Assembly: GCA_046350455.1 (NCBI GenBank)
Contig: JAXMAM010000049.1
Location: forward strand, 1-9,637
Direction of reading: 5' to 3'
Source: CAZXGD01 sp046350455
Lineage (GTDB): Bacteria; Planctomycetota; Phycisphaerae; Phycisphaerales; SM1A02
Length of the DNA: 9,637 nucleotides
Position numbers and translations under genes: made by a program. This document shows, piece after piece, positions 1-5,859 of this stretch. The notes under the pieces are model-generated. The model was given only the letters and a program-made list of their open reading frames with translations, ran no database searches and was not told where the DNA came from. Numbering within the stretch: position 1 is the stretch's first letter; each line of letters begins with the position of its first letter.

Positions 1-549
1 AGCAACGCAGAGCAGGGCGCCTGGCAGGAGCTCATGGCGCGCGCGCTGTGGGAACAGATGGGCGAAGTGCGCGGCTTTGGGGACTTCCCGCTGCTGGAAC
101 ACCTGGCCATCCTGCAGGGCAAGAACAGCAAGGCGCTGGAGTGGTGGAAGAAGGCGGACACCGCCTCCAGGCGCAAGGTGGCAGAACGCCTGCGCGCGGC
201 GGGCAAGCGGGCTGGCAGCGTTCCAGCGCTGGCCTCCATCACTGCGCAGGCGTTGTCCACATGGTGTGCCCCAGAGCCAGCGCTCCGCAGCCTGGCGGCC
301 GACGCCCTGCTGGATGCAGCGGACGCCTGCCGCAAGGCGGGCCAGAACGCACAGGCCCTGGCCATCTACCGCGCAGCCATTCTGCAGGGAGAGAAGATGG
401 GGGATCGCGACTGGGTGGTTCGCTTCACTGCCGCTGCCAAGAAAAGCGGGGCATCCTCCGTTACGATCGGTAGCCCATGTCCGCCTCTCCGATCGAACCA
501 GCCGTGGCCCGTTCCGCAGACCCAGCCAGCGCTGATCGCAAGCCGCTGA
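1..549 (+). CDS. Unrecognised helical protein, 3' part only
   Basis: The reading frame is open from the left edge and stops at TGA 547-549, so the start lies outside the window; the ATG at 34 is internal to the open frame and need not be a start. About 182 residues are visible. They are rich in Ala, Lys, Arg and Leu and look almost entirely alpha-helical. A segment near 304-400 (AGQNAQALAIYRAA) resembles one helix-turn-helix of a tetratricopeptide repeat, which would suit a protein-interaction scaffold, but I cannot assign a family. The last 30 or so residues are Pro/Ser-rich and overlap the purM start region by 73 nt in another frame, so the two genes are probably cotranscribed. The overlap may mean that this tail is real but unstructured, or that purM starts further in than its first ATG. 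No function is proposed. Confidence 0.6.
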   Translation, partial: SNAEQGAWQELMARALWEQMGEVRGFGDFPLLEHLAILQGKNSKALEWWKKADTASRRKVAERLRAAGKRAGSVPALASITAQALSTWCAPEPALRSLAADALLDAADACRKAGQNAQALAIYRAAILQGEKMGDRDWVVRFTAAAKKSGASSVTIGSPCPPLRSNQPWPVPQTQPALIASR

Positions 550-1604
550 CCTACAAGGAGTCGGGCGTTGACATTGACGCGGGGGACGAGGTGGTGGACC
601 GCATCCAGCACATCCTGAAGCGCACCCATGGCCCGCGCGTCATGGGCAAGCACGGCGCGTTTGCCGGGATGTTCCGGCTGGACTTCAACCACAAGCTGTT
701 CAAGCGCAACTACCGGGACCCTGTGCTGGTGGGCTGCACCGATGGCGTGGGCACCAAGGTGATCCTGGCGGCCGAGCGTCGCGTCTACGACTCCGTGGGC
801 ATTGACTGCGTGGCGATGAACGTCAACGACCTCATCGTCCAGGGCGCAGAGCCCCTGTTTTTCTTGGATTACCTGGGTCTTTCCAAGCTGGAGCCGGCCG
901 CCACGGCAGCCATGATCGAAGGCGTGGCCCGGGGCTGCGAGATCGCTGGCTGCGCGCTCATCGGTGGCGAGTGCGCCGAGATGCCGGACATCTACAAGCC
1001 AGGGGACTTTGACATCGCTGGCTTCTGCGTGGGTGTGGTGGAGCTCTCCCGCGTGGTGGACGCAGCGCGCGTGAAGAAGGGGGACGTGATCATCGGCCTC
1101 CGGTCCAGCGGCATTCATTCCAATGGGTTCACGCTGGTGCGGCGGGTGATCAAGGACGCTGGCCTGGACTTGGATGCGGTCTATCCAGAGCTGAGCCAGG
1201 ATCCGCTGTGGAAGGTGCTGCTTGAGCCCACGCGCATCTACGCCAAGCCCATCGTGCGCTTGCTGGCCAGCTACAAGAAGAAGAAGGTGGTGAGCGGCAT
1301 GGCGCACATCACCGGTGGTGGACTGCCTGGAAACGTCTGTCGAGCGTTGAGCTCCAAGCTGGACGCAGTTATTGACACCACCAAGTGGGCACCGCCACCT
1401 GTCTTCAGCCTGCTGCAGAAGTCCGGAAACATCGAACGAGAGGAGATGTTCCGGGTCTTTAATATGGGAATTGGCTACACGCTCATCGTTCGGCCTGCAT
1501 TCGCGGATGCAGTGGTCGAAAAGCTCACCAAGTACGGCGAAGATCCCGTCGTGATCGGCGAAGTTGTGAAAGGTTCTGGGGCTGTGCAGCTGGTGGGTGG
1601 CTAG
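477..1604 (+). CDS. purM: Phosphoribosylformylglycinamidine cyclo-ligase (AIR synthetase)
   Basis: PurM closes the imidazole ring of AIR from FGAM using ATP, the fifth step of de novo purine synthesis in the cytosol. The 375-residue product matches the family end to end: the substrate segment YKESGVDIDAG (26-36), the nucleotide-binding GCTDGVGTK (86-94), VNDLIVQGAEPLFFLDY (116-132), GGECAEMP (163-170), the SSGIHSNGF turn (210-218), the HITGGGLPGN loop (277-286) and FNMGIGY (328-334). E. coli PurM is 345 residues; most of the excess is a roughly 20-residue Ala/Ser/Pro-rich N-terminal extension. ATG 477 is the only in-frame ATG ahead of the conserved core, but it lies 73 nt inside the upstream gene and has no clear ribosome binding site. 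A GTG at 504 is an alternative. The enzyme usually works with PurL and PurD/PurN, none of which is visible here. The identity is essentially certain; the start is less so. Confidence 0.96.
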   Translation: MSASPIEPAVARSADPASADRKPLTYKESGVDIDAGDEVVDRIQHILKRTHGPRVMGKHGAFAGMFRLDFNHKLFKRNYRDPVLVGCTDGVGTKVILAAERRVYDSVGIDCVAMNVNDLIVQGAEPLFFLDYLGLSKLEPAATAAMIEGVARGCEIAGCALIGGECAEMPDIYKPGDFDIAGFCVGVVELSRVVDAARVKKGDVIIGLRSSGIHSNGFTLVRRVIKDAGLDLDAVYPELSQDPLWKVLLEPTRIYAKPIVRLLASYKKKKVVSGMAHITGGGLPGNVCRALSSKLDAVIDTTKWAPPPVFSLLQKSGNIEREEMFRVFNMGIGYTLIVRPAFADAVVEKLTKYGEDPVVIGEVVKGSGAVQLVGG

Positions 1605-1810
1605 CTGCCCCGGCTGGCAAAATGCGGGCCAAACTCATTCTGGACTTGAGTTTATTGCTTTCTGTGCGGTCTGGGTTAGGCTTCTTCGGACTTCCAGCGG
1701 GCGGGACCTCATGTTGTTGGCCATTCAGGCCGACTGGGAAACACCCGCCCCGCAGGAGTTTGGCTACTGCGTTTTGCCTTTGCGCGGCGCTGGGCCATTG
1801 TCAGGCTTGT

Positions 1811-1828
1811 GGTCGCACGTAGGCGACC
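1811..1828 (+). promoter_or_regulatory. Short stem-loop in the leader of the dockerin protein gene
   Basis: GGTCGC (1811-1816) and GCGACC (1823-1828) are exact complements separated by six bases (ACGTAG). The stem ends 37 nt before the ATG at 1866, so it should lie in the 5' leader if transcription starts upstream of it. It could be an mRNA-stabilising 5' stem or an operator half-site pair. The pairing is visible in the sequence; any role is inference. Confidence 0.3.
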
Positions 1829-1855
1829 GAGTGTTCACTCTCTCTACTCGTAGTT

Positions 1856-1859
1856 GGAG
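1856..1859 (+). promoter_or_regulatory. Ribosome binding site of the dockerin protein gene
   Basis: GGAG at 1856-1859 lies six bases before ATG 1866, an ideal Shine-Dalgarno distance. It decides between two in-frame starts: a TTG at 1854 would sit on the site itself and add four residues, whereas ATG 1866 gives a clean signal peptide. Confidence 0.75.
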
Positions 1860-1865
1860 AACCCC

Positions 1866-4298
1866 ATGTTGAGCAGCACGAACTTCTTCAAGCGGTCGGC
1901 TTCCGGCCTGCTTGGCCCCGCGGCGGGCATCGCCGCGCTCTGTTGCATCGCCTCGCCGGCGATGGCACAGGATGAGTGCGCCACTGCGACCGTCGCAGTG
2001 ATCGGCACCAACAACTTTGACACGACGGCCGCGACGGCGTCGGCCAACGCCCCAGCTGACACGCTGTGCGCTGGCACCTTCCTGAACTGGCTGGCCGGCA
2101 ACAAGGACATCTGGTTTGTCTTCACGCCGTCCATCAGCAGCTTTGCTTCGTTCAGCACCTGCTTCACGGGTGGCTATGACACCTCGATGGCCCTCTACCA
2201 GGGCGCGAGCTGCGGCACCTCGACGCTGGTTGCATGCAACGGCGACGCTGCGGACGACACTGGCTGCCAGGCCTATCACTCCGAGATCAACGATTTCGCA
2301 GTGACTGCCGGCACCAACTACTACATCCGCATCGGTGGCTACTGCGCTGCAGCCAACTCCTGCACCTCCGGTGCTGGCGTGCTGACCATCAGCGCAGTGA
2401 CCTTTGCTGAGTGCGCCAACTCCACCGATGGCTGCGGCACTGCCCACGCCACCGGCGGCTGCAGCGACACTGCCTGCTGCGAGCAGGTCTGCGGCGCTGC
2501 CCCAGACTGCTGCGCGGTTGCCTGGGATAGCACCTGCGTTGACCTGGCTGTGGCCCTCTGCGGTCTCTTCCAGTACAGCTGCACGGCTCCGGCCTATCCG
2601 AACGACTGCGCCACGTCGCCACAGAACGTGACCGACGGCCAGGTGGTGAACTTCAACACCTGCGGCGCCAACACCGACGGCCCACCAGAGACCGGCTGCA
2701 ACTCGTCCAACGACGATGCTCCGATCTGGCAGGACCTGTGGTACCGCGTCCAGGCTGTTGCCAACGGCACGGCCATCTTCAGCAACTGCAACACTGCGAA
2801 CTTCGACAGCAAGATCGCTGCCTACGACCTGGGCACCTCGCCCACCGTGGACGGCAGCCTCCTGCCCGACCAGTTCATCGGTTGCAACGAAGACTGCACC
2901 AACGACACTGGCTTCTTCACTTCGGAGCTGAGCGTCACGGTGCAGACGGGCCACTACTACCTGGTGCGTCTGGGCGGCTTTGAGAACGCCTGCGGCACCG
3001 GCACCATCTCGTTCAACATGCCTGATCCATGCTCGCTGCCAAGCACCACCGCCACAGAGAACGAACCCTGCGGCGATGACGTGAACCCCGGCTGCGACAT
3101 TGACAACATCGTCCAGACGACCAACCTGGCCCTGAACACGAAGACCGCCGGCACCTTCTGGGCCGATGCGGAAGCCCGTGACACGGACTGGTACAAGTTC
3201 ACCATCACCTCTCCGTCCACTGCGACGCTGAGCGTGTGGTCTGCTTCGTTCGCTGGCGTGTTCATCATCAACGGCGATCCCTGCGGTGACTTCTCGATCG
3301 TGGCTGGCGGCGCGGGCACCTGCCCATCCGTGGCCTCGGCGTGCTTGAACCCAGGCACCTACTACGCGTTCGTCGGCATGGAAGACTCGGCCGGCAACCC
3401 ACTGTTCAGCGGCGTGCCCTGCGGCTCTGGCGCCCTCAATAACTACGTCATTGAGGTTGCTACGACCCCAGCGGTCTGCCCCGAACTCCTGGGCACTGTC
3501 TGCAGCGATCCTGGTCCGAACAACGTGAGCACCAACACGGACACTGCGACGCTGAACGCTTCGCTGGTGGCCTGCGCTGGCGGCTCCGGTGCGACGTCCT
3601 ACACCACCGACAACTACTACGCTCGCGTCTTCCCAGCGGGCAGCGTGTCGGGTGAGATCCACTGCATCAGCTTCGGCGTGAGCAACATCAAGCTCACCAG
3701 CACCACCACTGCGGTGGTCAGCGACCTCGCCTTCGGTGGTCGTCTGAAGCTGTACCGCGACATCAACGGCGGCGCACCGGTCAACCCGGTGGAGATCGCT
3801 GGTGGTGACCTGGAAGAGATCGCTTCGCGCGACATCAGCATTCCAGGCGGCCAGTTCGTGGGCGTCGTCAACTTCGACCCGCCGCTGTGCGTGTCGGACG
3901 AGACTGCCAACAACCTGGTGGTTGCCCTTGAGATTGACCCTGTTGTGCCAACCGGCGCTGGCTATCAGGTCCGCGCTCGCGGTAACAACAACGGTCCGAC
4001 CAACATCACCTACCTGAAGTCTGCTGGTTGCGGCATCAACCAGTACACGCTGACCACCACGGTTGGCGCGACCTTCACCACGGCATGGCTGGTCTCCATC
4101 AATGGCGACAACAGCGGCTGCGGTGCAGCATGCGTCGGTGACCTGGACAACTCGGGCACGGTGGACGGCACCGACCTGGGTCTGCTCCTGGGCAGCTGGG
4201 GCGCCTGCGCTGGTTGCCCGGCTGACCTGGACGACTCGGGCACGGTGGACGGCACCGACCTGGGCCTGCTCCTGGGCAGCTGGGGCGCCTGCCCCTAA
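1866..4298 (+). CDS. Secreted modular protein with C-terminal GC-type dockerin repeats
   Basis: This 810-residue exported protein has no recognisable catalytic domain. Residues 1-34 form a signal peptide: KR at 9-10, a hydrophobic core, and a probable cut after AMA before QDE. Two related beta-sandwich modules (about 36-180 and 246-387) share an xW(F/Y)xV core, a Cys-bounded loop and a (Y/H)YYxxRxGG strand; a third, looser one covers about 400-532. They look like pre-peptidase C-terminal (PPC)-type domains. Between modules one and two sits a Cys-rich knot (183-232) with the pattern CC-x3-C-x5-CC-x3-W-D-x2-C. Residues about 540-748 form a further beta-rich domain. The C-terminus (759-810) carries two dockerin-like calcium loops, DLDNSGTVDGTDL and DLDDSGTVDGTDL, ending GSWGAC. 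Such 'GC-type' dockerins are known in Phycisphaerae, where they probably tether proteins at the cell surface; the partner is unknown. The gene has its own leader and terminator, so it is probably monocistronic. Confidence 0.88.
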   Translation: MLSSTNFFKRSASGLLGPAAGIAALCCIASPAMAQDECATATVAVIGTNNFDTTAATASANAPADTLCAGTFLNWLAGNKDIWFVFTPSISSFASFSTCFTGGYDTSMALYQGASCGTSTLVACNGDAADDTGCQAYHSEINDFAVTAGTNYYIRIGGYCAAANSCTSGAGVLTISAVTFAECANSTDGCGTAHATGGCSDTACCEQVCGAAPDCCAVAWDSTCVDLAVALCGLFQYSCTAPAYPNDCATSPQNVTDGQVVNFNTCGANTDGPPETGCNSSNDDAPIWQDLWYRVQAVANGTAIFSNCNTANFDSKIAAYDLGTSPTVDGSLLPDQFIGCNEDCTNDTGFFTSELSVTVQTGHYYLVRLGGFENACGTGTISFNMPDPCSLPSTTATENEPCGDDVNPGCDIDNIVQTTNLALNTKTAGTFWADAEARDTDWYKFTITSPSTATLSVWSASFAGVFIINGDPCGDFSIVAGGAGTCPSVASACLNPGTYYAFVGMEDSAGNPLFSGVPCGSGALNNYVIEVATTPAVCPELLGTVCSDPGPNNVSTNTDTATLNASLVACAGGSGATSYTTDNYYARVFPAGSVSGEIHCISFGVSNIKLTSTTTAVVSDLAFGGRLKLYRDINGGAPVNPVEIAGGDLEEIASRDISIPGGQFVGVVNFDPPLCVSDETANNLVVALEIDPVVPTGAGYQVRARGNNNGPTNITYLKSAGCGINQYTLTTTVGATFTTAWLVSINGDNSGCGAACVGDLDNSGTVDGTDLGLLLGSWGACAGCPADLDDSGTVDGTDLGLLLGSWGACP
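4140..4292 (+). repeat. Tandem duplication encoding the two dockerin halves
   Basis: Two 69-nt units at 4140-4208 and 4224-4292, with a period of 84 nt (28 codons), differ at only two bases: AAC/GAC (Asn/Asp) and the silent GGT/GGC. Each encodes a 12-residue EF-hand-like loop with Asp at positions 1, 3, 9 and 12, followed by a Leu-rich helix and GSWGAC. The 15-nt spacer encodes AGCPA. Confidence 0.9.
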
Positions 4299-4307
4299 GT
4301 GAGTGCT

Positions 4308-4325
4308 CTCACCCGCAAGGGTGAG
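4308..4325 (+). promoter_or_regulatory. Stem-loop with GCAA tetraloop just after the dockerin gene
   Basis: CTCACCC (4308-4314) and GGGTGAG (4319-4325) pair perfectly around a GCAA loop, a stable GNRA tetraloop. It begins 9 nt after the stop codon and has no T-run of its own. An upstream GTGAG (4299-4303) can also pair with CTCAC, so two alternative folds compete. The likely role is stabilising the 3' end or assisting the terminator that follows. Confidence 0.55.
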
Positions 4326-4343
4326 GCAAGCCTGACTCAACAC

Positions 4344-4380
4344 GCGGCCCCCGGATTCGTCCGGGGGCCGCTTTCTTTTT
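4344..4380 (+). terminator. Strong intrinsic terminator of the dockerin protein gene
   Basis: A perfect 12-bp GC-rich stem (4344-4355 with 4360-4371) is capped by a TTCG tetraloop and followed directly by TTTCTTTTT (4372-4380). This is a textbook Rho-independent terminator for plus-strand transcripts. It lies 45 nt after the dockerin stop and 18 nt before the end of the convergent arfB gene. Read on the minus strand the same stem is followed by GTGTTGAG, so it may work only weakly for arfB. Confidence 0.93.
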
Positions 4381-4397
4381 CCATCGCGTTGCGGGCT

Positions 4398-4883
4398 CTA
4401 CTCGCCGCGCCACTGGCGGCGCTGCTTCTTGGCAGCGTCTGCCTTCTTGCTGTCCAGGCGACGCTGGATGCTGCCCTTGCTGGGCTTGGTCTTCTTGCGC
4501 ACCTTGGGGCGAATGGCTGCGTGCGCCACCAGCGTCGCCAGCCGGGCCTGGCATGCGGTGCGGTTCTGGAGCTGGCTGCGGTGCATGTCGCAGCGGAACA
4601 GCAGCTCGCTGCCGCCCACCAGCGCGCTGCCAGCCTGCGCCACCAGCCGCTCGCGGGCGTCGGGGTGCAGTCCGCCAATGTCATCCAGCGCCACACGGAG
4701 CACCGCAGCGGTGCTGGACTTGTTCACATGCTGCCCACCTGGCCCACGTGCGGTTGTGAATGTCCACTCCAGGCGCGAAGGCAGCACCCACGCGCCGCGG
4801 CCCAGCAGCACAGCCCCCGGAGGCGGTGGTTGCCGCTCTGGGCGTGGCGGTGGCGCTGGTTGGCTGGGGTACGCTTCACCCAT
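4398..4883 (-). CDS. arfB: Alternative ribosome-rescue factor, peptidyl-tRNA hydrolase (ArfB/YaeJ)
   Basis: ArfB enters the empty A site of ribosomes stalled on truncated mRNA and hydrolyses peptidyl-tRNA. The product shows the release-factor signature ARGPGGQHVNK with the catalytic GGQ, the helix segment RSQLQNR, and a long basic C-terminal tail (RPKVRKKTKPSKG then QRRLDSKK) that in this family threads into the empty mRNA channel. The absence of a codon-recognition domain and the short length rule out RF1/RF2. The stop is at 4398-4400. ATG 4883 gives 161 residues with a Pro-rich lead; an in-frame GTG at 4811 gives 137, placing GGQ at residues 25-27, close to E. coli YaeJ (140 residues, GGQ at 26-28). 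Neither start has a clear Shine-Dalgarno site. With ATG 4883, the start codon overlaps that of the divergent barrel gene by two bases; with GTG 4811, about 70 nt is left for promoters. Identity is secure, the start is open. Confidence 0.9.
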   Translation of the reverse strand: MGEAYPSQPAPPPRPERQPPPPGAVLLGRGAWVLPSRLEWTFTTARGPGGQHVNKSSTAAVLRVALDDIGGLHPDARERLVAQAGSALVGGSELLFRCDMHRSQLQNRTACQARLATLVAHAAIRPKVRKKTKPSKGSIQRRLDSKKADAAKKQRRQWRGE

Positions 4884-5859
4884 GATGCTTGCTATTGTCG
4901 CATGCGAATTGGTCCTGCAGGGCGCGGCGCCACCAGACGCTCCCGCCACGGCGCCTGCGACAGGTCCCGCCACCGTGACAGCCCCCGCCTCTGCGACCGC
5001 TCCCGTCACGGCGCCCCTCCGGCTGTCAGACGCTGCGCCGCTGGTGCTGGGCGTGGACGAGCCCGTGCAGGTCACTGCTGAAGTGGGTGCGTGGGTGGCG
5101 CGCCTGACTGGCAAGGCGCGCGTGGGTGCAGGCGGCACGTCGTTTGACCTGAACACCGATCTGGCTGTGGGCGAGACCATGGTGGGCTTTGCTGGCGAGA
5201 TGGCGGTGTGGGTGGATCGCTGGCGCTTTGGCCTGGTGGGATTCCAGGCCTCTGGGGACGACAACCAGCGCGCCCGCAAGGCTGGCCTGTTTGGAACAAC
5301 AGTCATCGCGCAGGGCGACCGCCTGCATGGAGACCTGAGCACCTGGATGGCTGGCGGGGAAGTGGGCTACGTGGTGTGGCGGCCCTTCGCAGATCAGCCC
5401 TGGCCGTGGAGCGCTGCGGGCGCCAACCGCCAGCAGGCCACAGAGTCCATGGGCGCCAACGGCCGCCCGCTGTTTGACCTGCGCGTGGTGGCCCTGGCTG
5501 GCGGCCTGGGCTTTGGCTACAGCCAGACGCTGGACAACACCACCACAGGATCTTTCAGCCAGTTCGACAAGACGGTGGGCGCCATCTACGGCGGAGGCGG
5601 GCTGGACATCGCGATTGGCATGGACAACCGTGTGCCGCTGCTGCAGGACCTGCGCATCTACGGCTACGCCGGTGTGGGGCCCACCATTCCAGACGCAGAC
5701 ATCATGTGGATGATCCGGGTGGGCATCGCTGCCATGCTGACGCCAAACCTGGGCGTGGAGTTCGGCTACCGCCTGTTTGACTTCAACCTGCAGGATGGCC
5801 CCAGCGACGTGGATGGCGGCATTCGCGGCATCTTTGCAGCGCTCAGCCTGAAGTTCTGA
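4882..5859 (+). CDS. Probable outer-membrane beta-barrel protein
   Basis: The 325-residue product starts with a short hydrophobic stretch (MMLAIVACELVLQGAA) without the usual basic residues, then a Pro/Ala/Thr-rich linker to about residue 45. After that come alternating polar/hydrophobic, Gly- and aromatic-rich segments typical of transmembrane beta strands (for example FAGEMAVWVDRWRFGLVGFQ, VRIGIAAML-like and LGVEFGYRLFDFNL stretches). It ends LSLKF, and a terminal Phe is the classic insertion signal for outer-membrane barrels. I do not recognise the specific family; it resembles generic barrel porin-like or OmpA-barrel-like hypothetical proteins. The frame is open upstream to 4429, but that part is antisense to arfB, so ATG 4882 (or 4885) is chosen. 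TACGCT at 4870-4875 could be a -10 box for a leaderless transcript, which is weak evidence. The stop overlaps the next start (TGATG), so the downstream phosphoesterase is likely coupled. Confidence 0.75.
   Translation: MMLAIVACELVLQGAAPPDAPATAPATGPATVTAPASATAPVTAPLRLSDAAPLVLGVDEPVQVTAEVGAWVARLTGKARVGAGGTSFDLNTDLAVGETMVGFAGEMAVWVDRWRFGLVGFQASGDDNQRARKAGLFGTTVIAQGDRLHGDLSTWMAGGEVGYVVWRPFADQPWPWSAAGANRQQATESMGANGRPLFDLRVVALAGGLGFGYSQTLDNTTTGSFSQFDKTVGAIYGGGGLDIAIGMDNRVPLLQDLRIYGYAGVGPTIPDADIMWMIRVGIAAMLTPNLGVEFGYRLFDFNLQDGPSDVDGGIRGIFAALSLKF
4938..5015 (+). repeat. Imperfect direct repeat in the Pro/Ala/Thr linker of the barrel gene
   Basis: An 18-nt motif at 4938-4955 recurs at 4998-5015 with a single base change, 60 nt apart. 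Similar GCTCCCGCCAC-like pieces lie between them. It encodes APATA and APVTA segments of the N-terminal linker. It is low-complexity sequence that probably expands and contracts by slippage. Confidence 0.6.

Larger units (their letters stand above)
1605..1865. other. Gene-free region between purM and the dockerin protein gene
   Basis: These 261 nt are less GC-rich than the flanking genes and contain no supportable gene. Short open frames exist, for example 1622-1822 on the plus strand, but they lack a ribosome binding site and a coding pattern. Two inverted repeats stand out. The first is an imperfect GC-rich pairing of 1694-1705 with 1744-1756 (one A-A mismatch, one bulged C) closing a 38-nt loop. 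The second is a perfect 6-bp stem GGTCGC/GCGACC at 1811-1816/1823-1828. TTGTCA at 1798-1803 resembles a -35 box, but no convincing -10 box follows. The region presumably holds the promoter and 5' leader of the secreted protein gene. Confidence 0.5.

Noticed and set aside
366..1307. A 313-codon minus-strand frame opposite purM
   Set aside because: purM on the plus strand is unambiguous and the antisense product shows no domain signature.
1586..1608. Inverted repeat GCAGCT/AGCTGC around the purM stop as a terminator
   Set aside because: Only 6 bp with an 11-nt loop and no T-run; too weak to call.
1646..1681. TTGAGT as a -35 box in the purM-dockerin gap
   Set aside because: No acceptable -10 hexamer is found at 16-18 nt spacing.
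1622..1822. A 66-residue plus-strand frame with a hydrophobic N-terminus in the purM-dockerin gap
   Set aside because: It has no ribosome binding site and a Cys/Arg-rich tail, and it runs through the imperfect hairpin; a chance frame is more likely than a small membrane protein.
1764..4343. An 859-codon open frame on the minus strand opposite the dockerin protein gene
   Set aside because: It is antisense to a gene with a signal peptide, a ribosome binding site and recognisable domains. Its product is an Ala/Val/Arg-rich sequence without motifs, as expected from biased codons in GC-rich DNA.
4429..4881. An upstream extension of the barrel gene within the same open frame
   Set aside because: This stretch is antisense to the conserved arfB coding region and gives a Ser/Arg/Cys-rich product, so the extension is not coding.
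4884..5342. An upstream extension of arfB within the same open minus-strand frame
   Set aside because: It is antisense to the barrel gene and has no ArfB homology; family members are about 140 residues long.
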